64,000 nucleotides of DNA from Xenopus tropicalis (Eukaryota; Chordata; Amphibia; Anura; Pipidae): contig NC_030681.2 of assembly GCF_000004195.4 (NCBI RefSeq), positions 3,028,982 through 3,092,981 on the forward strand, in the 5' to 3' direction. Below are positions 58,401 through 61,319 of the stretch, one piece after another; positions within the stretch are counted from its first letter, which is position 1; each line of letters starts with the position of its first letter. The notes under the pieces were generated by a model. It had not been told where the DNA came from. It saw only the letters and a list, made by a program, of their open reading frames with translations, and ran no database searches. The position numbers were made by a program, and so were the translations under genes.

Positions 58401-61205
58401 GGGTGATTTCTAGCACTAATCTAATTGCCCTCACAGTGCGGCCATTTGTACTCAAGCCGAGCACCGCCCGGGGCCCCTCTGACCTTACACCCCACTCTCT
58501 CTCTCGAGGGACCATTCTTATTGGCTGCCAAGGTTTTAGTTCAGGAATCAGTCATCTGGGTATGGATTGGGGATAATTGGGTTCACTTACCCTTACTGAC
58601 CATGGGAAAGAGAGCAGCCCAGGAGCAGGAAGTACAGAGAATCAGAGCTCTGTACCTGGGTAAGTACTGGGGGGAGATTGGATTCACTTACCCAGGGGGA
58701 GGTTCCTGTCTGACCATGGGAAAGAGAGCAGCCCAGGAGCAGGAAGTACAGAGAATCAGAGCTCTGTACCTGGGTAAGTACTGGGGGGAGATTGGATTCA
58801 CTTACCCAGGGGGAGGTTCCTGCCTGACCATGGGAAAGAGAGCAGCCCAGGAGCAGGAAGTACAGAGAATCAGAGCTCTGTACCTGGGTAAGTACTGGGG
58901 GGGGGGGGGGGATTCACTTACCCAGGGGGAGGTTCCTGTCTGACCATGGGAAAGAGAGCAGCCCAGGAGCAGGAAGTACAGAGAATCAGAGCTCTGTACC
59001 TGGGTAAGTACTGGGGGGACATTGGATTTACTTACCCAGGGGGAGGTCCCTGTCTGACCATGGGAAAGAGAGCAGCCCAGGAGCAGGAAATATAGAGAAT
59101 CAGAGCTCTGTACCTGGGTAAGTACTGGGGGGAGATTAGATTCACTTACCCAGGGGGTAAGCCAAATGCCCATGCTCTACCCTAAACATATCCTTCTGAC
59201 ATATATTCACCTTATGTGCCCCCCTGCCCCCCATGCTACAGGGTAACACTTGCCCCTTACTCCTGCAGAGCTGGGACCCGCTGGCTCGGCACCAGTTACA
59301 CAGAAGCAGTGTTTGTGCCCCGGGCCGGGCTCCCGCAGAACATTATGTACTGATGGCAATAAACTGGGCCAAGGACGTGCGTGGGACTGGCGGGTAATGG
59401 AGACGGATGGCTCGCTGGGCTACCGGGAGCAACTGGCTGCATTCACTATTAAGCACATTAGTGGCCACAATAAACCCCTCCTGGGGCCAAAGCAACGTAC
59501 AGAGAGAAAAGGTTAGTGAGTCTGAGTCCCCCCAAGTGATCTGCACCCCGACACCCCCAGCTGTAACGCAGCTCTGCCTCGACTAACGGATTTGTGCTAT
59601 TATTTTATCCTTTATGTATTTGTCCAGATCTCCTGCAAATCCTTCCAGCAGGAACAGCCTATACCTAGAGACCTTAAAGCTAGGCATAGGGATTCCCCTG
59701 TACTAAACACAATTCAGCAGGAACAGCCCCCTAAGTTTGCTCATAGCCTGTACAGAGAGATACCATAAAACTATGGCACATAGGGATTCCCCTGTACTAA
59801 GCACAATTCAGCAGGAACAGCCCCCTAAGTTTGCTCATAGCCTGTACAGAGAGATACCATAAAACTATGGCACATAAGGATTCCCCTGTACTAAGTACAA
59901 TTCAGCAGGAACAGCCCCCTAAGTTTGCCCATAGCCTGTACAGAGAGATACCATACAACTATGGCACATAGGGATTCCCCTGTACTAAGCACAATTCAGC
60001 AGGAACAGCCCCCTAAGTTTGCCCATAGCCTGTACAGAGAGATACCATACAACTATGGCACATAGGGATTCCCCTGTACTAAGCACAATTCAGCAGGAAC
60101 AGCCCCCTAAGTTTGCCCATAGCCTGTACAGAGAGATACCATAAAACTATGGCACATAGGGATTCCCCTGTACTAAGCACAATTCAGCAGGAACAGCCCC
60201 CTAAGTTTGCTCATAGTCTGTACAGAGAGATACCATAAATCTATGGCACATAGGGATTCCCCTGTACTAAGCACAATTCAGCAGGAACAGCCCCTAAGTT
60301 TGCTCATAGCCTGTACAGAGAGATACCATAAAACTATGGCACATAGGGATTCCCCTGTACTAAGCACAATTCAGCAGGAACAGCCCCTAAGTTTGCTCAT
60401 AGCCTGTACAGGGAGATACAATTATTCTGTGCTGGTTCAATTGAAGTCAATGGAGGTCCATTCCCAATATAACCCCCACCCCACCCCGGGGCGGAACATT
60501 CTATTTCCCTGTTGCTATGGATCAGCCGAGTCTCTCGCAGGTAATGGCTCTAATTATGAACAAAGTATAATTATAAGATTAGAGAGATTCGGTTCAATAA
60601 ATGGAGTTTTTATTCATCTGCAGAATCATTAACACAAACAGAACCTTCCCACTGTAATTAGGGATTTAGACCCCAATTAATGATGAAAAACAATGAAGCG
60701 GATTCTGGTTCTGACTGCAGGTTATACAGGGTCGGACTGGGGGGTGCAGGGCACACCCTCAGGGACCCCCAGTAGTTTCCATAGTTACGCCCCCATACAA
60801 TGTCAGCAGGTCAGTGAACCCCATTCTCTCCCTCTGGTTTTACTGCCTCCCATTGGCTAAGGCATCCCGTGAGTGACAGGGCCTTCCAGTGAATCCCGCT
60901 GCACCCCAAAGTGACACCCCACATCCCAATAACAAGAGCTGCCATTGGCTGATTCAGAAAGCATTGCTCCAAGTATCTCATTAGCCCTAAAGCCAATAGT
61001 AACTAACCATCTCCCCCATAGAAACCCACTGGTACATAGGGATGGATACAAAGCACTTGGGATGATTTCTGCCCCTACCTGCCCCCCTGACACCTACCTT
61101 TGTGTGACCAGGGCAGGTACCAAGGGCAAGTGACATTCACGTAGGTCCCAGGGAGAGCGTCCGGCCAACAGGCGTAATCATCGAATGTTCTGTTACAGAA
61201 CCTGC
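1341..61205 (-). CDS. glp1r: Glucagon-like peptide 1 receptor, exons 3-13 (5' end outside window)
   Basis: Class B1 GPCR that binds GLP-1 at the plasma membrane and, in the known family, raises cAMP through Gs. Eleven exons join in frame: 61098-61205, 49104-49216, 39204-39310, 20988-21141, 20619-20778, 13769-13829, 10187-10256, 9789-9877, 4699-4837, 3570-3611, 1341-1478 (minus strand). They give about 392 residues against about 404 in the matching part of human GLP1R. Diagnostic stretches are [48 protein letters not shown] and [10 protein letters not shown], all nearly as in GLP1R and clearly unlike GCGR, GIPR or GLP2R. Class B core polar residues (H in TM2, E of LLVEG in TM3, T in TM6, Y in TM7) are present. 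Four N-glycosylation sequons are visible; the one in WRNLSECE is absent from human, which has D there. The tail stops about 10 residues early. Exons 1-2 are not in the window. The frog paralogue GCRPR (grlr) is the main alternative. Confidence 0.93.
1484..3470. repeat. 59-bp minisatellite, about 33 copies
   Basis: Unit carries GAATGGGGAGAGGGGGGTAA, then ATGGACACAGAGCCGG, then CTCTAGAGCTCA. Some units are 65 bp with ACCCAGTTA(C/G)AGAG in place of ACACAGAG. A few variants (CCGACCC/CCGGCCT, GGCGAG) recur in blocks. It fills most of intron 12. Confidence 0.95.
3570..3611 (-). CDS. glp1r: glp1r exon 12: 42-bp TM7 exon
   Basis: Fourteen codons, [14 protein letters not shown], one residue (I for V) from human GLP1R. 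It is phase 0 at both ends, with acceptor CCCCAG and donor GTGAGT. It carries the end of TM7 including the conserved Y of the class B polar core. Confidence 0.94.
3640..4225. repeat. ~113-bp minisatellite family B, about 5 copies
   Basis: Unit contains GATCTCACCATCAGCATAGG, AAGGGGTTCCTTACTGTAAG and GAATGAGTGATACATTGGGG. The same family is present in inverse orientation at 17676-18535, in another intron of the gene. Confidence 0.93.
4226..4698. other. Intron 11 remainder with a T2-like terminus
   Basis: Contains a degenerate TTAA-type MITE end (AACGGTGAACTTCCCCTTTAA near 4310-4330), a G8-10 tract near 4374, and otherwise single-copy sequence up to the exon 11 donor. Confidence 0.45.
4699..4837 (-). 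CDS. glp1r: glp1r exon 11: TM6, third extracellular loop, TM7 start
   Basis: 46 codons plus one base of a split Arg codon. It begins [16 protein letters not shown], the class B TM6 signature including the conserved T and the P-L-L-G kink, and ends ELSFSSFQ. The loop [15 protein letters not shown] follows the GLP1R pattern. The acceptor is CTGTAG and the donor GTACGG. Confidence 0.95.
4885..5215. repeat. 94-bp minisatellite family C, about 3.5 copies
   Basis: Unit contains GGGGCTGTTCCTGCTGAATT, GTGCTTAGTACAGGGGAATC and AGTTTTATGGTATCTCTCTG. The same 94-bp unit is found inverted at 59645-60415 in intron 3. Confidence 0.95.
5216..5698. other. Single-copy intron 10 island
   Basis: No repeat or exon recognised. 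It is moderately AT-rich with homeodomain-like cores (GCTAATTGGG, GGCGCATTAATTGCACC, CTGTAATTACACTC) and GGTTAATAAATACGG. It is a weak candidate for a conserved non-coding element. Confidence 0.25.
5699..6996. repeat. CTGT/TG microsatellite, 1.3 kb
   Basis: Uninterrupted mixture of (TCTG)n and (TG)n. All reading frames lack stops on the plus strand and encode only S, V, C and L; this is not a gene. Confidence 0.97.
6997..7630. other. Single-copy intron 10 sequence
   Basis: No repeat or exon seen. It contains AT-rich stretches such as GCTAATTATCTGCAATAAAG near 7349. Confidence 0.3.
7631..8465. mobile_element. T2-like MITE with internally amplified segment
   Basis: Starts with GTTAAAGTTGTAGTTCACCT and carries the standard MITE core. 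A segment of about 150 bp beginning CGATGTAGAGAGTAATTTGC is repeated in tandem at 7669, 7820, 7973 and 8117, each with its own CTGGTTGCCAGGGTTCAA. After the last copy the element continues normally (GAGCCTCACAGAGCAATAGG) to about 8460. Confidence 0.75.
8466..9788. other. Single-copy intron 10 sequence
   Basis: No recognisable gene. It holds a C10 run near 8857, a short CA/GG-rich stretch, and ordinary sequence up to the exon 10 donor. Minus-strand frames at 8675-9097 and 9330-9542 show no recognisable protein. Confidence 0.4.
9789..9877 (-). CDS. glp1r: glp1r exon 10: TM5 and third intracellular loop
   Basis: 29 codons plus two bases of a split Arg codon. It encodes [14 protein letters not shown] then [15 protein letters not shown], the TM5/ICL3 G-protein contact region, very close to GLP1R. 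The acceptor is TTTCAG and the donor GTCAGA. Confidence 0.94.
10187..10256 (-). CDS. glp1r: glp1r exon 9: second extracellular loop to TM5
   Basis: 23 codons after one base of a split Gly codon. It begins [11 protein letters not shown]; this Cys forms the conserved ECL2-TM3 disulfide in the family. It ends RLPILMAIG. The acceptor is CCCTAG and the donor GTAAGT. Confidence 0.94.
10357..11155. repeat. 40-bp minisatellite, about 20 copies
   Basis: Unit is ATTACTCTCACTCCCCGTCT followed by GTCTCTGTACAGCCCGGGGC, with a few 39-bp (CCCGGGC) and 44-bp (extra GTCT) variants clustered at the two ends. All plus-strand frames are open. Confidence 0.97.
11156..11590. other. Single-copy intron 8 sequence
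   Basis: No repeat or exon recognised. Includes ACAAGCGCAGCCGC and an AATAAA on the plus strand at 11504. Nothing supports a gene. Confidence 0.35.
11591..11930. mobile_element. T2-like MITE, 3'-truncated
   Basis: Begins ATTAAAGGGGTAGTTCCCCT at the TTAA-type terminus and continues through TTGAAATTGGTCTTCATTTG and CTATCTGGTTGCTAGGGTCC to about 11830, where it decays into a G10 tract. No matching right end was found. Confidence 0.65.
11931..12530. promoter_or_regulatory. Candidate intronic enhancer (conserved non-coding island)
   Basis: A repeat-free, AT-rich island with many homeodomain and POU-like cores: CCTTTAATTACACGC, CATAATTACCTG, TTCATTATGCAAACG, GGCTAATTAAGTGATTAG. It also has GGTTAACTTTGCC, which resembles nuclear receptor and HNF1 half-sites. 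A pancreas-type enhancer would fit glp1r, but function is inference. Confidence 0.3.
12531..13588. repeat. 133-bp minisatellite, about 8 copies
   Basis: Unit contains ACAGGGAACTCTGAGTATCA, GTACCCCCTACTGTAAATGA and CCATATAAAGGCACAAGGCT. Copies are almost identical, differing mainly at AATGT/ACTGT and C-run length. Confidence 0.96.
13769..13829 (-). CDS. glp1r: glp1r exon 8: TM4
   Basis: Encodes [19 protein letters not shown] between two split Gly codons, matching GLP1R TM4 and the start of ECL2. The acceptor is CCCCAG. The donor GTTTGT is a weak 5' splice site. Confidence 0.93.
14056..15255. repeat. 41-bp minisatellite, about 29 copies
   Basis: Unit GGCTACACCTATAGATGGCA then AATAGGGGGCACCGTAACCCC. 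Variants (CACAT/AAAT/TAAT; CCGTA/CCATA; CCCAGCTACACCCA) alternate, and some multi-unit patterns repeat. Confidence 0.96.
15256..15934. other. Single-copy intron 7 sequence
   Basis: No exon recognised. Contains two C11-15 runs (near 15616 and 15731) and otherwise ordinary sequence. The open frames at 15438 and 15646 encode proline-rich text from those runs, not a known protein. Confidence 0.4.
15935..17325. repeat. 112-bp minisatellite, about 12 copies
   Basis: Unit contains AGTTACACATAACTATAAAC, CCAGTGAGAATGAGGAATGA and GAGTCAGAACCAGCAGTGCA. Copies differ at AGGGATGA/AGGAATGA and GGGTATT/GGATATT, which switch part-way along the array. Confidence 0.96.
17326..17675. other. Single-copy intron 7 sequence
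   Basis: Overlapping open frames on both strands (17300-17689) are present, but no protein family is recognised. It separates two minisatellites. Confidence 0.35.
17676..18535. repeat. ~113-bp minisatellite family B, inverted, about 7.5 copies
   Basis: Unit contains CCCATAACCTGACTGCCCTT, ACAGTAAGGAACCCCTTCCT and ATGCTGATGGTGAGATC. It is the reverse complement of the family at 3640-4225. Confidence 0.95.
18536..18889. promoter_or_regulatory. Repeat-free AT-rich island, candidate regulatory element
   Basis: Contains CTTTAATGAGCAGAATTAGT, AATTAGGTTCCTCTAATC, GTTATTAGCC and AATAAATATTTCC. It lies between two minisatellites and has no coding signal. Confidence 0.25.
18890..19503. repeat. 104-bp minisatellite, about 6 copies
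   Basis: Unit contains TGTTCTGGGCACACAATAAG, CTGTACCCCCATACTGTACT and ATGTATAAATACAAATATAC. Copies are nearly identical (GAGAGGG/GAGAAGG). Confidence 0.96.
19504..20575. repeat. ~155-bp minisatellite, about 7 copies
   Basis: Unit contains CCTGTACTTTCTCTATTTCA, CTTATATATTTATATATAG, a variable C-run, and CCAATCCCAACTGGGCCAGC. Unit length varies through the C-runs. Confidence 0.95.
20619..20778 (-). CDS. glp1r: glp1r exon 7: TM3 to TM4 start
   Basis: 53 codons plus one base. Begins [20 protein letters not shown] (the TM3 Cys of the conserved disulfide) and continues through [20 protein letters not shown], including the class B TM3 Glu, to LCIGW. The acceptor is CCTCAG and the donor GTAAGT. Confidence 0.95.
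20988..21141 (-). CDS. glp1r: glp1r exon 6: TM2 and first extracellular loop
   Basis: 51 codons after a split Arg. Encodes [20 protein letters not shown] with the conserved TM2 His, then [15 protein letters not shown], and an ECL1 slightly diverged from human ([12 protein letters not shown]). The acceptor is CCACAG and the donor GTAAGC. Confidence 0.95.
21241..21455. mobile_element. Dispersed Xenopus repeat rich in GAATCC/GGATTCGG
   Basis: Contains CCGAATACCGAACCGAATCC, GTGACAAAATGTCACATGAT, AAGGATTCGGATTTGGTTCG and GGTTTGGTGCATCCC. This is the common frog repeat with CGAATCC motifs and a GGTGCATCCC end. Assignment to a transposon superfamily is not attempted. Confidence 0.6.
21533..21930 (+). 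pseudogene. Decayed LINE reverse transcriptase fragment (CR1/L2-like)
   Basis: In one frame it opens NYRPVSLTS, the conserved reverse transcriptase motif. Further on, in other frames, come VPHRRL and a degenerate form of the family's GPxLFxLFINDL block (LINLFINDFG near 21890-21912). Stops and frame changes interrupt it. No endonuclease or 3' end is visible. It lies antisense to glp1r in intron 5. Confidence 0.65.
21960..22189. other. Intron 5 sequence between LINE and minisatellite
   Basis: Has a short ATATA-rich segment (near 22036) and no recognised feature. Confidence 0.3.
22190..22788. repeat. C-rich CCCCATACACC/CCCCGCG minisatellite
   Basis: Irregular alternation of CCCCCATACACC and CCCCATACCCCGCGC blocks with an effective period near 27 bp. 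The open frames on both strands (proline-rich or glycine/tryptophan-rich) come from the repeat. Confidence 0.95.
22789..23340. other. Repeat-free intron 5 sequence
   Basis: No exon recognised. Contains TTAATGAAGCAGCGCCGC, GAGCTTTAATGGGAC and an AT-rich stretch, ending in a T-rich tract (about 23322-23340) next to the first 81-bp units. Confidence 0.3.
23341..23473. repeat. Two diverged units of the 81-bp array
   Basis: Contains CCCCAGGCCAAAAGGCACTT twice. The first unit ends CACTTAGATGC and the second lacks GGCTAG. It is separated from the main array by a fold-back arm copy. Confidence 0.9.
23474..23976. mobile_element. Solo arm of the fold-back element
   Basis: Near-identical to 35197-35700, from TTACATATAGAGATAATG to the terminus AGGGTTTAGTTCTCCTTTAA. 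It is inserted or duplicated between two parts of the 81-bp array. Confidence 0.85.
23991..30738. repeat. 81-bp minisatellite, about 83 copies, with higher-order structure
   Basis: Unit begins GGGTCAATGGGAACCTTCAC, then GTAACGGCTAGGGCGAGCCC, CTACACCCACGACCCCCAGG and CCAAAAGGCACTTGGGTGCAA. As 81 is 27 codons, both strands stay open for more than 900 codons. Length variants (6-bp GGGCGA insertion, 1-bp deletions near 26653 and 29431) mark blocks. Distinctive variants recur at an offset of 3413 bp. Confidence 0.98.
30739..30935. mobile_element. Truncated fold-back arm flanking the 81-bp array
   Basis: Same start as the arm at 23474 (CTTACATATAGAGATAATGA), but breaks off after TCTCATTGGGGGAT. 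Confidence 0.85.
30936..31060. repeat. Dispersed repeat carrying ACTACAGCTCCCAGCATGC
   Basis: Near-identical to 39440-39545 (TTTTATTGGGCAATATTGCT onward). Holds GACTACAGCTCCCAGCATGC and, inverted nearby, TCTGGGATTTGTAGTC; both match the known ZNF143/STAF-type motif. Confidence 0.7.
31061..31730. other. Intron 5 sequence, no gene
   Basis: Degenerate segments; the minus-strand open frame at 31270-31746 shows no known domain. An AT-rich patch lies near 31650-31690. Confidence 0.35.
31731..31948. mobile_element. Short palindromic MITE
   Basis: Terminal inverted repeats GGGGGCAGATTTATCAA and TTGATAAATCTGCCCC are 215 bp apart. The interior is self-complementary too (CATTCCTATGGGATT against CCCCATAGGAATG). 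No target duplication was confirmed. Confidence 0.7.
31949..32989. other. Repeat-poor AT-rich intron 5 sequence
   Basis: 32385-32680 is repeat-free and holds CAATAATGATAAATAG, ATTGCTGATATAATTACGTG and GGAGAAATTAAGATTGG; it is a possible conserved element. At 32271 the string TTAATAGTATTAAAAAGTGA repeats the boundary of the solo arm at 23972. Confidence 0.3.
32990..35700. mobile_element. 2.7-kb fold-back transposon with 1.1-kb inverted arms
   Basis: Left arm 32990-34107 and right arm 34568-35700 are inverted copies. The ends are TATAAGGAGAACT and AGTTCTCCTTTAA, so TTAA-type (T2/Kolobok-like). The spacer of about 460 bp contains a T19-20 tract near 34530. Each arm holds TTTGCATATGCAAA. No transposase is seen, so it would be non-autonomous. 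Confidence 0.85.
35701..35944. other. Intron 5 sequence, nothing recognised
   Basis: Ordinary AT-rich sequence between the fold-back element and the next minisatellite. Confidence 0.3.
35945..36955. repeat. 34-bp minisatellite with an internal orientation switch
   Basis: 35945-36075 holds about four units reading GGCAGCATAGGGCAGGGAG then AGTATGGCACACACA. From about 36100 about 25 units read the other way: CCATACTATGCCTGCCC then CCCTGCCTATGTGTG. The final bases (CACACACAGGCAGCATAC at 36939) return to the first orientation. Confidence 0.9.
36995..37190. repeat. 45-bp minisatellite, about 4 copies
   Basis: Unit AACAGGGGAACAATGGGGGT then GATTACAGCCTGAGCCTGAGGTG, with two degenerate units to 37290. 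Confidence 0.93.
37431..37795. mobile_element. T2-like MITE (inverted relative to 121-545)
   Basis: Runs TTTCAAATGGGGGTCACTGA, TATTGCTCTGTGAGGCTCCA, AACCCTAGCAACCAGATAGC, AAGACCAATTGCAATCTGTC to GAACAACCCCTTTAATAG. The right end is the TTAAAGG terminus. Confidence 0.75.
37796..38040. other. Degenerate frog dispersed repeat
   Basis: Contains ACAGGTATGGGACCCGTTAT and TCTGGATAAGGGATCTTTCC, text shared with a repeat fragment at 55470-55560. Confidence 0.5.
38041..39090. repeat. 112-bp minisatellite, about 9 copies
   Basis: Unit contains AATAAACCCAATAGGGCTGT, TCTGCCCCAATAAGGGGTAA, TTATATCTTAGTTGGGATCA and TACTGTTTTATTATTACAGA. It appears to have grown from the tail of the adjacent dispersed repeat. 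Confidence 0.96.
39204..39310 (-). CDS. glp1r: glp1r exon 5: TM1
   Basis: 35 codons plus two bases: [20 protein letters not shown] then [20 protein letters not shown] and IYT(I/V)GY match GLP1R. The acceptor is CCGTAG and the donor GTAAGT. Confidence 0.94.
39440..39545. repeat. Second copy of the ACTACAGCTCCCAGCATGC repeat
   Basis: Matches 30946-31045 with about two differences. Contains GACTACAGCTCCCAGCATGC. Confidence 0.75.
39546..39884. other. Intron 4 sequence, nothing recognised
   Basis: Single-copy stretch, no splice-bounded frame found. Confidence 0.35.
39885..41635. repeat. 26-bp minisatellite, about 67 copies
   Basis: Unit ACCGGTTCTACCC(T/C)GGTC then (C/T)CCTCTAT. C/T variation at three sites changes along the array. 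Three units make 26 codons, so plus-strand frames stay open for more than 600 codons. Confidence 0.97.
41636..42004. other. Intron 4 sequence, nothing recognised
   Basis: Short CACACA run (41648-41675) and an AT-rich patch; no gene signal. Confidence 0.35.
42005..42962. repeat. 31-bp minisatellite, about 31 copies
   Basis: Unit GCGGGATACGGGCCCCGGGC then AGTCACTGAAT. Variants at CCCCGGG/CCCTGGG/CCCCGAG and at CTGAAT/CTGTAT/CCGTAT. It is CpG-rich with a GGGCCC core. Confidence 0.96.
42963..43177. other. Intron 4 sequence, nothing recognised
   Basis: Ordinary sequence between arrays. Confidence 0.3.
43178..43315. repeat. 14-bp minisatellite, about 10 copies
   Basis: Unit ACTCTCTATTCCCA, with CCCG variants in the first three units. 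Confidence 0.95.
43316..43692. other. Intron 4 sequence, nothing recognised
   Basis: Short CTCTC-rich patch near 43396-43432; no gene signal. Confidence 0.3.
43693..45465. repeat. 19-bp minisatellite, about 93 copies
   Basis: Unit GACAGTAGGGCAAGATGGA. Variants AGGACAAG, AGGATAAG, GGGACAGT and GGGCGAG occur in runs. Minus-strand frames of 580-673 codons are repeat artefacts. Confidence 0.97.
45466..46176. other. Intron 4 sequence with an SBS-like motif
   Basis: At 45535 it reads GATTCTGGGAATTGTAGTTT, which reversed is the ACTACAATTCCCAGAATC motif bound by ZNF143-type factors. The rest is unremarkable. Sequence to 45479 repeats ATTCC(A) at the array boundary. Confidence 0.4.
46177..47772 (-). 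mobile_element. Tc1-like transposon, complete ends, 1596 bp
   Basis: Begins CAGTGGAGGAAATAATGATT and ends with the inverse (CCTCCACTG), flanked by TA on both sides. The inverted repeats are about 206 bp (46177-46382 and 47567-47772), with few mismatches. Encodes a broken transposase on the minus strand. It sits in intron 4 of glp1r in the same sense. Confidence 0.95.
46398..47412 (-). pseudogene. Tc1 transposase, frameshifted
   Basis: A cut-and-paste DDE transposase in known relatives. The first part (47412 down to 47020, 130 codons) starts [19 protein letters not shown] and holds the paired helix-turn-helix DNA-binding region, with RPRSGAPRK between its halves. The second part (46990 to 46529) holds the catalytic domain: [13 protein letters not shown] with the first Asp region, [17 protein letters not shown] with the second Asp, and [14 protein letters not shown] with the Glu; the D-to-E spacing suits DD34E. 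A frameshift near 47016-47020 separates the parts. At least one further shift follows after about 46530, before the decayed C-terminus that ends at TAA 46398. It is therefore inactive. Confidence 0.92.
47815..48190. mobile_element. T2-like MITE fragment
   Basis: Shares CAGCTCTCTGGTTGCTAGGG, GAGCCTCACAGAGCAATAGG and GTCAGTGACCCCCATTTGAA with the other copies. It ends near CCTTTAACAGG. Confidence 0.7.
48243..49095. repeat. GATGGGTGCGGGTAT minisatellite
   Basis: Mixed units ATGATGGGTGCGGGT and GCATGGGTGCGGGTATG, with some TGTGTTTATGATGGGTGTGG blocks repeated as larger units. It runs to within about 9 bases of the exon 4 splice donor. Confidence 0.95.
49104..49216 (-). CDS. glp1r: glp1r exon 4: end of extracellular domain
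   Basis: 37 codons after a split Val: [20 protein letters not shown] then [17 protein letters not shown]. The Cys and Trp pattern and PWR(N/D)LSECE match GLP1R. NSS is the equivalent of a human glycosylation site; NLS is an extra sequon. The acceptor is TGACAG and the donor GTAATG. Confidence 0.94.
49319..50567. mobile_element. hAT-type non-autonomous element with 8-bp target duplication
   Basis: Left end GGGCCTGATTCACTAAAGGG, right end CCCTTTAGTGAATCA, with GACACAAT repeated exactly on both sides (49311-49318 and 50568-50575). The interior is rich in GCGAAAA/TTTTCGC text. An 8-bp duplication is typical of hAT transposons. A minisatellite has grown inside it. Confidence 0.85.
49545..49803. 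repeat. 14-bp AGCATATAAATAGT minisatellite, about 18 copies
   Basis: Units alternate ATAGT and ATGGT; each holds a TATAAAT. Lies within the hAT-type element, so it arose after insertion or came with the element. Confidence 0.95.
50576..50924. other. Intron 3 sequence, nothing recognised
   Basis: Single-copy; the plus-strand frame at 50586-50828 has no known domain. Confidence 0.35.
50925..51095. mobile_element. T2-like MITE, 5' fragment
   Basis: Begins TTTAAAGGGGTTGTTCACTT, includes CTATCTGGTTGCTAGGGTCT and stops after CTAGCAACCAAGCAG. The next array begins soon after. Confidence 0.7.
51108..53195. repeat. CAGACACGCCCCA minisatellite, about 2.1 kb
   Basis: Irregular 12-14-bp units (CTACAGACACACC, CCACAGACACGCC, CCCACAGACACCGT). 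Open in all plus-strand frames. Confidence 0.97.
53196..53772. other. Repeat-free intron 3 island
   Basis: Contains CTGTAATTAATGTTAATTGC and GCTCACTAATTAGC-like text with GATGACGTC (53309). Weak regulatory candidate. Confidence 0.25.
53773..54372. repeat. GA/GAAA polypurine tract, 600 bp
   Basis: Near-pure purine strand with AGAGAGATAGAGAAAGTGAG blocks of about 60 bp alternating with AAAAAAGAAAGAAAGAGAAA. Minus-strand open frames of S, L, F are artefacts. Confidence 0.97.
54373..55300. other. Intron 3 sequence, mostly unrecognised
   Basis: Includes CATTAAAGGGGAAATTTCCT at 54591, a lone T2-like terminus. The plus-strand frame 54762-55124 and its neighbours show no known domain and no matching splice-bounded exon. 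Confidence 0.4.
55301..55610. mobile_element. TTAA-type MITE fragment plus dispersed repeat
   Basis: Starts ATTAAAGGAGAACTTAAGCC, then TTTTGGGCTTCTGCACCAGC. From 55470 it changes to GGCATGGGATCCCTTACTCA and CCCATAGACTCCATTTTAAT, the same family as 37930. Confidence 0.6.
55675..55925. repeat. CT-rich minisatellite, about 27-30 bp units
   Basis: Unit TTCTCCTCCTCCCCTCTC then (T/G)CCCCCTC, about eight copies; pure pyrimidine on the plus strand. Confidence 0.95.
55926..56990. other. Intron 3 sequence, no gene
   Basis: Contains two GCGT(T/G)TCGCT motifs (56140 and 56279) and frames on both strands at 56564-56943 without a recognised domain. Confidence 0.35.
56991..57850. repeat. G-rich minisatellite with strong quadruplex potential
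   Basis: Irregular GGGGACTGGGATGGG and GGGCACTGGGGCTGGG units across 860 bp. Dozens of G3-5 runs lie 3-5 bases apart on the plus strand, which is the template strand of glp1r. Confidence 0.97.
57851..58585. other. Intron 3 sequence with homopolymer C/G runs
   Basis: C9-10 runs at 57970-58075 and G9-13 runs at 58112, 58240 and 58340. An AT-rich patch, CTCATATTAATGTAAATAAA, sits at 58031. No gene. Confidence 0.4.
58586..59157. repeat. ~116-bp minisatellite, 5 copies, each with GGTAAGT motifs on both strands
   Basis: Unit: ACCATGGGAAAGAGAGCAGC, CCAGGAGCAGGAAGTACAGA, ATCAGAGCTCTGTACCTGGG, TAAGTACTGGGGGGAGATT, CACTTACCCAGGGGGAGG. Three units stay open in one frame (58425-58943) but there is no known protein. 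Confidence 0.95.
59158..59644. other. Intron 3 sequence, nothing recognised
   Basis: Plus-strand frame 59250-59516 ends before a GGTTAGTGAG donor-like site, but its product is not recognised and the strand is opposite to glp1r. Confidence 0.35.
59645..60415. repeat. 94-bp minisatellite family C, inverted, about 8 copies
   Basis: Unit AATTCAGCAGGAACAGCCCC, CTAAGTTTGCTCATAGCCTG, ATACCATAAAACTATGGCAC. Reverse complement of the array at 4885-5215. Confidence 0.96.
60416..61097. promoter_or_regulatory. Repeat-free island before exon 3, candidate regulatory element
   Basis: 60540-60700 is dense in TAAT cores (GGCTCTAATTATGAAC, AGTATAATTATAAG, CACTGTAATTAGGG, CCCCAATTAATGATG). The rest is ordinary intron. 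Function is inference only. Confidence 0.3.
61098..61205 (-). CDS. glp1r: glp1r exon 3: extracellular hormone-binding domain
   Basis: [19 protein letters not shown] then [28 protein letters not shown] and CPWYLPW are class B ectodomain signatures closest to GLP1R. NRT and NVT match human glycosylation sites. Donor GTAGGT. Acceptor CCCCAG before 61205; a second AG allows 61201 instead, changing phase. Confidence 0.9.
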
Positions 61206-61319
61206 CTGGGGAAGAACAGGAGCCCATTAGATTAGCCTTCAGAACCGAGATATGAGTTATGTGCAGCGCCCCCTATAGGAACCCAGGATACTGAGCTGCT
61301 ACTGTTGTACTGGAATTGT

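Noticed and set aside
58425..58943. 172-codon frame with three repeated [20 protein letters not shown] blocks
   Set aside because: Tempting as a repeat protein, but it is the 116-bp minisatellite in one frame (two units of 117 bp), it breaks in the next unit, and there is no start context or family.
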